A stretch of 64,000 nucleotides of DNA from the NCBI RefSeq assembly GCF_036013525.1, contig NZ_CP107853.1:9734001-9798000 (forward strand), given 5' to 3'. Position 1 is the first letter of the stretch, and each line of letters starts with the position of its first letter. The position numbers and the translations under genes were made by a program. This DNA is from Nonomuraea sp. NBC_00507. Lineage in GTDB: Bacteria; Actinomycetota; Actinomycetes; Streptosporangiales; Streptosporangiaceae. The notes below the pieces were generated by a model that was not told where the DNA came from, ran no database searches, and worked only from the letters and a program-made list of their open reading frames with translations. Of the stretch, positions 55,585 through 63,905 are shown in pieces.

Positions 55585-55842
55585 CACTCGCCGCCGGATC
55601 AGCGCCTCGACACCGTCGAGCAGCAGGTCGAGCCCGAATACGAAGTCGCCGTCGTCCACCCAGCCCTCCGCGCCGCGCATGGCGCCCGAGCGCATCGCCG
55701 CCGACAGGGCCGGGTAGGTCTCGGGGTCGAGCACCTCGGCCAGCACCTCGCCGTAGTCGGCGGCGCCCTTGATCCCGGATTCCTCCATCCGCGGGTCGCC
55801 GACGGCGTGGCGGACGAATCGTTGCGGTGGCGCTGACTTCAT
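55558..55842 (-). pseudogene. C-terminal fragment of a TetR regulator
   Basis: Residues EESGIKGAADYGEVLAEVLD and DDGDFVFGLDLLLDGVEALI are the end of a TetR_C domain, like the end of the intact TetR at 53645 (FDRNFLLGLDIILDGIEARL). The whole N-terminal HTH and most of the ligand domain are missing. It starts instead with MKSAPPQRFVRHAV, sequence that belongs to the adjacent inverted repeat. The 3' end overlaps the metallopeptidase gene by 27 bases. Confidence 0.65.
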
Positions 55843-55995
55843 GGGGCAAGATCGTAAAAGGGGGGCATGACAATCGTCCGCCAATCGGGGAGGGGCTGCG
55901 CCCCTGCTTCCCTCCCCGCCCCCTTTTGCGATCTTGGAGGGGTCCCCATGAAGTTGGCTCCGAAACGATTCGGTAGTCCCGCCGTGCTCTACGGC
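55815..55995. repeat. long imperfect inverted repeat with MKxAP motif
   Basis: The minus-strand arm (about 55866 down to 55815) and the plus-strand arm (about 55919-55995) are related: both read CCCCCTTTT, then GATCTT, then CCATGAAG, then AACGATTCG. They encode MKSAPPQRFVRHAV and MKLAPKRFGSPAV. The centre is GC-rich. It may be a remnant of a small transposable unit. Confidence 0.6.
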
Positions 55996-56148
55996 GGTCG
56001 GCCAATGCCGGTCTACGGCGAGTCCAGCGGGCCAGAGGCACGCATGATGGTGGCCAACCCGAGGGGGTTCCCAAAAGCTTTTGAGGGGTTTGAGGGAGAC
56101 TCATCACACGACCGGATGCAGGGCGACCGTTGGTGCTGGAGATCATGA
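55948..56148 (+). pseudogene. relic ORF in the inverted-repeat arm
   Basis: ATG 55948 opens MKLAPKRFGSPAVLYGGRPM and ends after 66 residues. Its first 13 residues match the opposite arm of the inverted repeat. Beyond that the sequence is unlike a normal domain. It has GGAGGGG upstream, so expression is possible but function is doubtful. Confidence 0.35.
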
Positions 56149-56195
56149 CGCCGGGGCCAAGACGCCAAGCTGCGGATGACGCGGGCAAGTAAGCC

Positions 56196-56777
56196 TCATG
56201 GGTTGGTGGGTCGATGGTGATCGCGGTGCTCTGTGACTGCTTCGGTGTAGTCCATGGTCGATAGATCGTCTTCAGTGATCCCGAGGTCGTACATCTGCAA
56301 TCTCACCGCTTCAAGCGCGGCCGGAAGCTGATCGAGGCTATCAACGATCGTCTCGATCTCCAGGAAAGTACCGTCCAGTTCGGGGACAGTAACCATGGTT
56401 GCGAGCATGGCGCGTCCCTTCGCTTGAAACTGCCAATTGACGCAGTGCTTCTCGAATGAGATGTACGGGTTGTAACCAAGGCTCCTCAGGATGGTGTCGA
56501 TCGCCTCCGCGTCGGCGACTTCCGTCTCGTCCTCGGGCTTGGAATGGCTGGCCTCGTCCACCATGGGCGACTTGTGGGTCAGCAGAACGTGATGTCCCTC
56601 GTTGCTGGTCACCGTGCGGACGCGCAACTCACGGCCGATGGCAGTGAGGGAACGGTCCGAGCAGTCGTAGTAGGTGTCGCGGTAGATGCTGGTGGCGCTC
56701 GTGGCCTGATGATCCAGTGCCTCGCCGACCAGGTCGGGATCGCGGAGTCGGGCCTTCAACTCGGCTTCGATGCGCAC
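56196..56777 (-). CDS. CYTH domain protein
   Basis: A 193-residue CYTH-type (class IV adenylate cyclase/thiamine triphosphatase) domain. The N-terminal ExExK signature is present in VRIEAELKARLRD, and LRVRTVTSNEGHHVLLTHKS supplies the basic and acidic residues of the tunnel fold. EIETIVDS and DLSTMDYTEAV come at the end. CYTH proteins bind triphosphates and may make cAMP or cleave triphosphates. GTG 56777 has GCGAGGA upstream. It follows the XRE gene by 14 bases on the same strand, so they form an operon. Confidence 0.83.
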   Translation of the reverse strand: MRIEAELKARLRDPDLVGEALDHQATSATSIYRDTYYDCSDRSLTAIGRELRVRTVTSNEGHHVLLTHKSPMVDEASHSKPEDETEVADAEAIDTILRSLGYNPYISFEKHCVNWQFQAKGRAMLATMVTVPELDGTFLEIETIVDSLDQLPAALEAVRLQMYDLGITEDDLSTMDYTEAVTEHRDHHRPTNP

Positions 56778-56791
56778 AGATGTCCTCGCTT

Positions 56792-57643
56792 TCAGATGAT
56801 GCGTTGAGCGGTGCGACGAGTTTGCTCGAACAGACGACGAAACCCTCGGTGGAGAGCCCCTTGGGGAGTAGGTGCGAGCTTGTAAACCGCGGATTCGTGC
56901 CCTTCCCACTTCTGGCCGAATGCTGACACGTACTGGATCTCATCCAAGGTGATCAGCCGCCAGACGGGGAAGATGTTGTACCTGTAAACCTCAAGGGTGA
57001 GCGATGGGGCGATGGTGCCTAGCTCCCTCAAGCGGGCCTCAGCAAGGTGGATACCGGCAGAGAAGGATTCGGGGGTTTCGTTGATCTCCTCGGCCCGGCG
57101 AGCAGCGGCCTGACCCTCAGGGGAGAGAAGTAGCACACGAAGAGTGCGAGGGACATCGGGTTCCCCGATCAACTCGGGGCGCAAGAGGGAGTCGTTGAGA
57201 CCGAGTATTCCCAGTCCCCGGACGGCGAGGACGTCGATAGCCGTGACGTGGCGCGCAGCAGTACGGATGTCCTGGGCCGCCGTTGACTGGGACGGGAATG
57301 TTTGGATGATCTCCGCTCGCCCGACTGGGCCTAGGTGATCAAGGCCAGCCGGGTGCTGGGGAGCAAGCCCAAACATCAGTCGCGCCTCGTCGGGCATCCC
57401 TAGACCCTCGGCTACCCGCTCGTACGTCTCCATAGCTGTGATCGTGCGGACGCCGCGCATTACTTCACTGACCCTGCCTTGCAGCATCCCGGTCGCGATT
57501 GCAAGGCGAGTTTGAGTTGCGCCGTGATGCTTCGCGAGGGCGAACAACGCGCGTACATCCCTTGCCTGAAGCGCGGCTCTGGTGCTCGGGAGCCTCCACG
57601 ACCGGAGGGGAATGACGATTGGGTCATACAGCGGAGCGCTCAC
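56792..57643 (-). CDS. XRE family regulator with C-terminal sensor-like domain
   Basis: A 283-residue regulator with an N-terminal HTH (LFALAKHHGATQTRLAIATG and LQGRVSEVMRG), typical of XRE proteins encoded beside small methyltransferases. The remaining 200 residues contain HVTAIDVLAVRGLGILGLND and LTLEVYRYNIFPVWRLITLD, possibly a ligand-binding domain. GTG 57643 has AGGAG 6 bases upstream. A 17-base palindrome is 34 bases upstream. The gene diverges from the methyltransferase operon and precedes the CYTH gene. The ligand is unknown. Confidence 0.8.
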   Translation of the reverse strand: MSAPLYDPIVIPLRSWRLPSTRAALQARDVRALFALAKHHGATQTRLAIATGMLQGRVSEVMRGVRTITAMETYERVAEGLGMPDEARLMFGLAPQHPAGLDHLGPVGRAEIIQTFPSQSTAAQDIRTAARHVTAIDVLAVRGLGILGLNDSLLRPELIGEPDVPRTLRVLLLSPEGQAAARRAEEINETPESFSAGIHLAEARLRELGTIAPSLTLEVYRYNIFPVWRLITLDEIQYVSAFGQKWEGHESAVYKLAPTPQGALHRGFRRLFEQTRRTAQRII

Positions 57644-57676
57644 TCTGACTCCTGTCCCGGAAGCAAGTAAGCAGAG

Positions 57677-57693
57677 TATCTCACCATGAGATA
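57677..57693. promoter_or_regulatory. XRE operator candidate
   Basis: TATCTCA-CCA-TGAGATA is a perfect palindrome of 17 bases. An extra half-site GTGAGAT follows at about 57700. It lies just before the XRE gene and may control both divergent units. Confidence 0.65.
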
Positions 57694-58015
57694 CCACACG
57701 TGAGATGGCAGCGCACGCCTTTCACGGGGATCGTCATTACGCAGTAGGACGAAGGGTTGGGCGTAGGGCAGAGCATTGGGCCTCCCAACGAGCCCATCCA
57801 GTCAGGGGCGAGAGAACGTCACAAAGGCGGGAGCCGCAGGCGCTAGCACGCCGTACGGCTCCCTCGATCAGGAATCGAGGTCCCGACCTATGGCACAGGA
57901 TATGACCAGTCCAGAAGCGCGAAACAGCGGTAAGGGTGGCTCGGCGGCGCTTGATGCGGATCTTCTTGGGCATCAGCGCACCGTGGTCACGATCTCTACC
58001 TATCAGTCGGGCTCA

Positions 58016-58807
58016 ATGGAGAGTCCGCAGATTGACCCCAATAGGCCGAATGTGGCCCGGATGTACGATTACTGGCTGGGCGGCAAGGATAACTTCCCGG
58101 CGGACCGTCAGGCGGCGGAGCGAGCGTCGAGAGCGAACCCCAATGCGCAATTCTGTGCGTGGGCGAATCGGGCGTTCCTTGGCCGGGCGGTGCGCTTTCT
58201 GGCGAAGCAGGGAATCCGGCAGTTCCTCGACGTCGGCAGTGGTCTGCCCGCTGTCGGCAACGTGCATGAGGTGGCGCAGTCGATCGAACCGGGCGCGCGG
58301 ACTGTGTGTGTGGATTACGACCCGATCGTGTCCCAGCATGGGCGGGCGCTGCTGGCCACCGATGAGCGGACCACGATGGTCCAAATGGATCTCCGGAATC
58401 CGGAGTTCATCCTGGACAAGGCCGCTGGCCTGCTGAATTTCGACTTTCCCGTTGCGGTGCTGCTGGTGGCCACGCTGCACTTCATCACCGATGAGGAGGA
58501 TCCGCACGGGATCGTCAAGACGCTGATGGAGTGCACGGAGCCGGGCAGTTACCTGGTTGTCTCGCATGTGCTGGAGACGCCGACCACGATCGCGGCTGCT
58601 GGCGCTGGGTACAAGGACGCGTCGGCGGGGGTGACGCTGCGCAGCGAAGCGGAGATCAGTGGGTTCTTCGCGGTGACGGAGACGGAGTTGCTGGATCCGG
58701 GGTTGGTGCGGGTGCCGCTGCGGCGGCCGGAGGTCGCGCAACCGCTCGCTGAGGAGGACGCCGCGAAGGTCGATTTCCTGGGTGGGGTCGGGAGGAAAGA
58801 GCGGTGA
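58016..58807 (+). CDS. SAM-dependent methyltransferase (DUF574-type)
   Basis: A methyltransferase of the actinobacterial DUF574 family, about 263 residues. RPNVARMYDYWLGGKDNFPA is the family signature; FLDVGSGLPAVGNVHEVAQ is motif I and VCVDYDPIV motif II. The reading frame stays open further upstream to 57776, but conserved sequence begins near ATG 58016. Other possible starts are ATG 57890 and 57902. It overlaps the next gene by 4 bases. Genes like this often occur with XRE regulators; the substrate is unknown. Confidence 0.85.
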   Translation: MESPQIDPNRPNVARMYDYWLGGKDNFPADRQAAERASRANPNAQFCAWANRAFLGRAVRFLAKQGIRQFLDVGSGLPAVGNVHEVAQSIEPGARTVCVDYDPIVSQHGRALLATDERTTMVQMDLRNPEFILDKAAGLLNFDFPVAVLLVATLHFITDEEDPHGIVKTLMECTEPGSYLVVSHVLETPTTIAAAGAGYKDASAGVTLRSEAEISGFFAVTETELLDPGLVRVPLRRPEVAQPLAEEDAAKVDFLGGVGRKER

Positions 58808-59169
58808 CGACGGCTACACGTGTGTGGAGTCCCGCTGGACGGCTGGCGCGGGAGTTGGCGGGTCACCTGGGGCGTCGCGGCATCAGCTCGCAGATCTCCG
58901 AATGCGAGGGGATCGCGCTGGTGGGCGTGTGGTCGGTGGGGTTGACGGTGTGGTGTGAGTGGGGGCCGACCGGATGGCGTTTCCGCTGGTCGCTGAGCGA
59001 TACCAGCGCACCGGGGCCATGGCGCTACACCTCCTGCCCGTGCTCGGCGATGGAGACGGCCGTGGGGCGGATCATGCGCTTGTACACGGAGCGGTACTGG
59101 CGGATGTATGGGGCGGCTCCAGAGGGGGCGCAGCACCGATCGGAAGCCGGTGAGGACGGCCGGGCGTGA
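58804..59169 (+). CDS. hypothetical protein
   Basis: A 121-residue protein, middle gene of a three-gene overlapping operon (GTGA junctions at both ends). It contains a Trp-rich strand-like core (ALVGVWSVGLTVWCEWGP and RFRWSL) and a helical C-terminus with RIMRLYTERYWRMYG. I do not recognise the family. It probably acts with the neighbouring methyltransferase and zinc-binding protein. Confidence 0.7.
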   Translation: MTTATRVWSPAGRLARELAGHLGRRGISSQISECEGIALVGVWSVGLTVWCEWGPTGWRFRWSLSDTSAPGPWRYTSCPCSAMETAVGRIMRLYTERYWRMYGAAPEGAQHRSEAGEDGRA

Positions 59170-59876
59170 GCGCCTACACGACGGTGCCGTACACGATCGC
59201 GTACGCCAACGAGGAAGTGACGGATCCGATCTACTTCGAGTGGCACAACCACGAATACCGCCTGACCTACAGCAAAGCTCAGCGCGGTGATTGGATGCAC
59301 GGCATCCTGCTTGGCCGCGTGGGGGAGCTGCGGGACAAGCCGGAACGTCGCGGGTCTGAGCGGATGCGGAAGCTGAACAGGCGGCGGCAATGGCGTTGCA
59401 TGGACAAGTTGTTGTGCCAGGTGTGCGGCGGTCGCGCCTCCGACTCGGAGACGGGCCGGGTTCCGTGGTTGCTGGTTGAAACGGTGTTCGAGGAGACGGG
59501 CGAGGACAGCGGGCGCACCAACGCACCGCCGACGTGTTGGAGTTGCATCCCCAAGGCGTTGGAGGAATGCCCCATGCTCCAGGACAAGGCCATCCTCTGC
59601 ACGGTGGCTTCCGTCACCAGCGCGGGTGTCCTGGCAGATCTCTATGCACCAGGGATTGATCCCATGGTGCCCATGTTGACCCACCACAACGCTTTCGTTG
59701 CCTGGGACGCCCACCGGTATCACGCGTGTGCGCTGGCGGTCGCTCAGGTAGTTGAGCTGCACGGGATGAAACGGGTGGGTAAACAGCCCCCGTCCCGATG
59801 CGAGACCTCGCGGCTAGCCGGAGGGCTTCCGTGGCCCTGTGAACCTCCGGTGTGGTCGTATCCCCGCCCTGGTTAG
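59166..59876 (+). CDS. Cys-rich, probably zinc-binding protein
   Basis: A 236-residue protein. The first 80 residues are typical of actinobacterial proteins that precede a zinc finger. MDKLLCQVCGGRASDSETGR and, 45 residues later, CWSCIPKALEECPML provide four or five Cys for a zinc site. LHGMKRV ends the conserved part; the last 35 residues are Pro/Arg-rich. Related proteins occur in XRE-associated and integrative-element loci. GTG 59166 overlaps the preceding stop. The function is unknown. Confidence 0.72.
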   Translation: MSAYTTVPYTIAYANEEVTDPIYFEWHNHEYRLTYSKAQRGDWMHGILLGRVGELRDKPERRGSERMRKLNRRRQWRCMDKLLCQVCGGRASDSETGRVPWLLVETVFEETGEDSGRTNAPPTCWSCIPKALEECPMLQDKAILCTVASVTSAGVLADLYAPGIDPMVPMLTHHNAFVAWDAHRYHACALAVAQVVELHGMKRVGKQPPSRCETSRLAGGLPWPCEPPVWSYPRPG

Positions 59877-59920
59877 CCGTGTTTCCGGATGACGGCTGGT
59901 GCCGCCGAGCCAGGGATGTC

Positions 59921-59960
59921 GGCCTCCGCCTTGGGACCTCAGGCGGGGGCCGCGCTTTTT
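59921..59960 (+). terminator. intrinsic terminator
   Basis: GGCCTCCGCCT and AGGCGGGGGCC pair across a 9-base loop (with a wobble), followed by GCGCTTTTT. It lies 45 bases after the zinc-protein gene and should end that operon. Confidence 0.75.
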
Positions 59961-60066
59961 CACAGGATGTGAAAGGAGTGTGCGTTGGATGGATCTGCCC
60001 CACCAGATCCAAGCAATAGGGCTGATGGCCATACGAGTTACAGGCTTTAGGCGACCCGGGCCCCGC

Positions 60067-60351
60067 CTAGCACTCTTTAACGTGATATCTCCAGAATATC
60101 CATCCAGAACTTATCAGTCTTTGCTCCCTGTACGAGTGCAGATGTGTCCCGGAGATAGTCCGGTGGGTATTGAAGACTAATCTGAATAGGTCGTTACCGT
60201 GTCTCCCTACGGGACCTATTCCGTGGCCGCAGTAGGTTGTGTGATGCGCAAGTGCTGGTTCTGCACTCACAGTGAGCGATCCAGCAAGAATGCCGATCAC
60301 CACTAGCGCCCGCAGTGCGAGCGGATGACGACTGTTTCTTCTTAGCTCCAC
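60067..60351 (-). CDS. small secreted protein
   Basis: A 94-residue protein with a signal peptide (LALRALVVIGILAGSLTVSA, likely cleaved after ALA). The mature part begins HHTTYCGHGIGPVGRHGND and has only two Cys, which may form a disulphide. It is rich in His. GTG 60351 has GGAGG 6 bases upstream; the longer frame from 60411 is less likely. The function is unknown. Confidence 0.68.
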   Translation of the reverse strand: MELRRNSRHPLALRALVVIGILAGSLTVSAEPALAHHTTYCGHGIGPVGRHGNDLFRLVFNTHRTISGTHLHSYREQRLISSGWIFWRYHVKEC

Positions 60352-60633
60352 AGATTGCCTCCATTCGTGAATCGGAGCTATGACAACCGTGAGGCCGTGA
60401 AAGATCCGCAACTCATCCCGGCCTGGCCAAACGTCAACCCGTGTAGATCACGACCCCCTTAAATCAGATCCTGTGATCAGCGAATCACTCGCCGAGACGT
60501 CGCGCAAGTGTGGCGAGGGGCCCCAGGATCGCGCCGCCGCATGAGACGGGGGTCGCGGGGACATTCCTTGGCCCGCTGAGGCGAGGAAGATACCGGCTGG
60601 CCTGTGATGAGGCTGGCCAGGAAGGATAGGCCG

Positions 60634-60774
60634 ATGTCCACGTATGCCAGGCTCGCTGTTGTGCTGGCCACAATCGCGTACGCAGGAGCCGTGAGCGCGG
60701 TGTTCCTGTTCGTGGTCCTACGGCAATTGCGGCCCGAGAATTCGTACGAGGAATGGGAACGGGACTGGATGTGA
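60634..60774 (+). CDS. 46-residue single-pass membrane protein
   Basis: ATG 60634 opens MSTYARLAVVLATIAYAGAV followed by a hydrophobic core and a charged tail (NSYEEWERDWM). AAGGATAGG lies just upstream. It looks like a real small membrane protein of about 46 residues, with an acidic cytoplasmic end. I know of no family. No partner gene overlaps it. Confidence 0.55.
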   Translation: MSTYARLAVVLATIAYAGAVSAVFLFVVLRQLRPENSYEEWERDWM

Positions 60775-61648
60775 CGTGACGCCGTGAGGTGGCGAATGCA
60801 TGCCCAGGGCGGCCAGCAGTCCACTCGGTGAGCGTGCATCCCTGGTTGGAGGATGACGCATCCTCCCCGGGCTCCGACACCCGGGGGAAGGGGGGAATCC
60901 CGGCACGCGCACACCGCGCCGGGCTCGGTCGCGGGCGCGGGCTGCCATTGCTCGCCGCGGGGCAAAGGGGCGGTTGGTCAGGCGGGTCGGGGCGTCGGCG
61001 GGTGTGGTTCGGTTCGGCGGTCTCCGCGAGGGCGTGCCGTCCGGGCGGCGAGGGCGAGCACGGCGCGTTAGCGCCGCGCGCAGTCCCGATGGCGATCCGG
61101 CCGGCGCGTCCCGTGGCCGGGGCCGCCTGGGAGAGGTGCCGGGGTGTCGGCGCGCACCCGGCTACGGCGTGAGCGGGCCGTGGCGGTTTGGCCGCGAGCG
61201 AAGCAATGGACATGGGCAACCACCCTGGCAGCGTGGGCCGCGTTAGGGCACTCCGGCTAGCGTGAGCGGTGGTGGAAGGGGAAGAGGACACACGCCCCTC
61301 CCCATGGGAGGGGTCAGGGGAGGGGCGCAGCCCGCTCCCCTACGTCCGGGTCATTACAGGGGAGCTGCAAGGTGGCTCGGAGAGTGCGGCCATCGAGATC
61401 TCTTTGCTCTCTGACACAGTAAATTACAGACAGTAATTGTTCAAGTGCTGATAGAAATTGGCGCGCCTGCCGGTGTGGATTGGGTGGCTGCGTCTGGGCG
61501 ATCCCTCGCCTGCTCCAGACGCCCATCCCCCAAGATCATCTCTGTGGGATGTGTCCCGCCCCAGCGGGGCCGGGCAGGCTTGATCTAGCAGGGAAACTCA
61601 TCACACAGTCCCATGTGGTGCGCAGAGTCACGCGGGGTGGTGATCGTG
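60775..61648. other. long gene-poor stretch with several hairpins
   Basis: No convincing gene is seen in these 874 bases. Several structures stand out: GGAGGATG-ACG-CATCCTCC (60848-60866), CCCCGGG with CCCGGGG next to it, AATTAC-N5-GTAATT (61422-61438) in the only AT-rich patch, GCGTCTGG with CCAGACGC (61490-61522), and TGTCCCGCCCC-AGC-GGGGC (about 61553-61575). They may be terminators or element ends. A minus-strand frame ending at 61314 is only weakly protein-like. Confidence 0.5.
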
Positions 61649-62032
61649 TTAGGACTTCGGTCGGCGATAACGAGAGAACCAAGATCGCGAGGAGCGCGGC
61701 AGGAGGAGCAACAAGATCGTCGCGCAACTGGCTGGTATGAGACCGACGGTGGCGGCGGCGATCAGCCGCGTGTACGTGTCTTGGATGGGTTCGCCTTGGA
61801 CGAGCGCGCCTAGTGCGCTTACGCCAACGAGCAGCGTGAAGACGCTGAAAAAGATGGCAAGAAGCCGAGGGCCGCGCCAGCCCTGCCACAGTCCCCACGA
61901 TATCGCGCCACCTAGAAGACCGAAGATCGCGAGAGGCGTGCGCGTGGCGATGAGTGCGACAGAGATCAGGCCGACCACGGCCACGGCGGTGATGACGGGC
62001 GTTGGAGGCGTGCTCCCCGTTGGGGAGGTCAT
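61649..62032 (-). CDS. small membrane protein
   Basis: A 127-residue protein with four predicted membrane segments, including TAVAVVGLISVALIA, LAIFGLLGGAISWGLW, LLAIFFSVFTLLVGVSALGA and SCATILLLLLP, and a basic C-terminus (SSRSWFSRYRRPKS). It resembles small actinobacterial integral membrane proteins of unknown function. ATG 62032 was chosen; ATG 62044 is a second option. It lies on the opposite strand to the next gene. Confidence 0.65.
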   Translation of the reverse strand: MTSPTGSTPPTPVITAVAVVGLISVALIATRTPLAIFGLLGGAISWGLWQGWRGPRLLAIFFSVFTLLVGVSALGALVQGEPIQDTYTRLIAAATVGLIPASCATILLLLLPRSSRSWFSRYRRPKS

Positions 62033-62237
62033 GGCAAGAACCATACGACAGATGGCGGGGACTGGTCCCGCACAAGGCAATCGACCGGCGCACGCGCGGG
62101 CGCGCGCCTAGCATGCGCGGGGCGTCGGCGGGTGCCGTAATGCCGTGACGGCATCGCATGGAACTGTTCGAACGTGTGTTCCGGTACAGCCTGCCATCGT
62201 GGGTGTCACGGGGACACCCGTAGATGGGAGGTAAGCG

Positions 62238-62688
62238 ATGCGCTTTCCGATCGACACGAGCCAACTCAGGTTCACGGTCACCTCGCCGCCGACTGCGGCG
62301 AAGGACTTCACGACCAAGAAGGTTCGCGTCACCGACGACGGTCGGCCGGTCATGGTGGTGAACCTGCTGGCCATGGACGGCACCGACTCCACGAAGATCA
62401 AGTTCAACCTGCCGGGTGCAGCACCACCTGACACCGGGCCTGCCGGTACGGGTGGAAGGGCTGTGCTACGGCATGGCCCGGGACGGTGAGGTGCGATGGT
62501 GGAGCGCCGATGCCGTGATCCCGCTGAACGCGGGGCCGGTGACGGCGCAGCACGTCTCGGCTCCGGCCGTGTCCGCCTCGGTGCCCGCGCCCAACGGCGA
62601 GGGTGCGGCGGCCACGCGGGGGCGTAACCCGCTCTCGTCGGCCCGGCACGGTACCTCATCGATGGGTGAGGGCGGGGGCGAGTCCTGA
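62238..62688 (+). pseudogene. frameshifted element-type protein (regulatory or transfer-related)
   Basis: ATG 62238 opens MRFPIDTSQLRFTVTSPPTA, the start of a protein often found on actinomycete plasmids and integrative elements. The similarity stays in frame for about 58 residues to KIKFNLPG. It then continues in the +1 frame (HHLTPGLPVRVEGLCYGMAR and on), while the first frame degenerates. A one-base insertion or two-base loss near 62410-62420 would explain this. Strong GGGAGG lies before the ATG. It is either a pseudogene or a case of frameshifting. Confidence 0.6.
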
Positions 62689-62712
62689 TGGACCTGGTGA
62701 TCGCGCCGCGGC

Positions 62713-63488
62713 ATGAGCGGGGTGCTGACCGCCGCGGGCGACCTGCGCCGCGTCGTCGTCCGCGGTCTGCGCCGCGAGGTGCGCGTACTCGACGGCCTCA
62801 TCGTGAACATCGCGCTGCCCGTCGTCATCATGGTGTTGTTCGTGTACGTCTTCGGCGGCGCGATCACCACCGGCTCCAGCGGGCTGGCCTACATCGACTT
62901 CGTGGTGCCCGCCGTGCTGCTCATGTCAGGCGGGTACGGGGCCGCGCTGACGGCCGTGAACGTGGCCGGCGACATGACCGGAGGCATGATCGACCGCTTC
63001 CGTACCCTGCCGATCGGCGGCTGGGTGGTCCCCGCGGGCACGTGGTCGCCTCCGTGGTCCGCAATGTGGCGGCCTGCGGCTTCGCGCTGGTCGCGGCCAT
63101 CGCCCTCGGTTTCCGCCCGGACGCCACGCTCGCCGGGTGGGCTCTGGTGCTGGGGCTGGTGGCGGCGTACGTGCTGGCGATGTCGTCGCTGGCGGTGCTC
63201 TGGGGGCTGCTGGTGAAGTCGACTCAGGCGGCCGGGGCGTTCAGCTTCGTCGTGTTGTTCCTGCCGTACCTGTCGGACGGGGTGGTGCCGGCCGAGACCA
63301 TGCCGGGCGTGCTGCGCGACTTCGCCTACAACCAGCCGATCACGCCGATCGTGGCGACGTTGCGGGCGCTGCTCCTGGGCGAGCCCGTGGGGTCGTTCGG
63401 CGTGGTGGCGGCGCTCTGGCTCGCGGGCGTGGTGGCGGTGAGCGTGCCGATCGCCGCGGTGCTGTTCCGCCGCCGGACCTCGGCCTAG
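62713..63488 (+). pseudogene. ABC-2 type permease interrupted by a frameshift
   Basis: The frame from ATG 62713 reads as the front half of a DrrB-type ABC-2 permease (NIALPVVIMVLFVYVFGGAI, RFRTLPIGGW). After about residue 110 the match moves to the -1 frame: VVASVVRNVAACGFALVAAI and LPYLSDGVVPAETMPG. A single missing G in a GGG run near 63036-63038 explains it. The whole would be about 258 residues with six membrane helices. The usual ATPase gene is not next to it; element-type sequence is there instead. A sequencing error is possible. Confidence 0.75.
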
Positions 63489-63521
63489 CCCGCCTCTGCG
63501 TGCATCGCACCGCCGGGCGGT

Positions 63522-63905
63522 TCACGCCGGCACCTCGGCCTCGGCGGTGCTCTTGTCCGCGCTGCGGCTGTCCCGGAGCACGAGCACCAGGACCGCGCAC
63601 ACCACCCAGAGGCCGGTGAGCAGCCCGCGTACCCATCCGGGCCCCAGCGGGACGAACGGGATCAGGTGCACCAGCCGATCGAAGGCGTCCGCCACGGCCA
63701 GCCCGCCCACCACGACCGTGAACCAGCCGAACACCGGCCGCCTGTCCCGCAACGCCGCCCCTAGGCACAACCACCACGCCGCCATGAGGAGCAACGCCAC
63801 CCCGGCCTGTCGTGGACTCCCTGCTGCTGCCGCCACCACGTCGAGCACCAGCCCGGCCGCCCCGGCGAAGGTCCCCGCCACGATCAGCCGGTGTCTGCGC
63901 CGCAT
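63522..63905 (-). CDS. membrane protein
   Basis: A 127-residue protein with four hydrophobic segments (LIVAGTFAGAAGLVLDVVA, VALLLMAAWWLCLGA, FGWFTVVVGGLAVAD and LLTGLWVVCAVLVLVL) and a short acidic C-terminus. It has no known motif. ATG 63905 starts MRRRHRLIVAG. It is convergent with the ABC permease. Confidence 0.65.
   Translation of the reverse strand: MRRRHRLIVAGTFAGAAGLVLDVVAAAAGSPRQAGVALLLMAAWWLCLGAALRDRRPVFGWFTVVVGGLAVADAFDRLVHLIPFVPLGPGWVRGLLTGLWVVCAVLVLVLRDSRSADKSTAEAEVPA

Noticed and set aside
61314..61526. Minus-strand frame of 70 residues
   Set aside because: It lacks a ribosome site and domain, and its ends fall in hairpins; judged non-coding.
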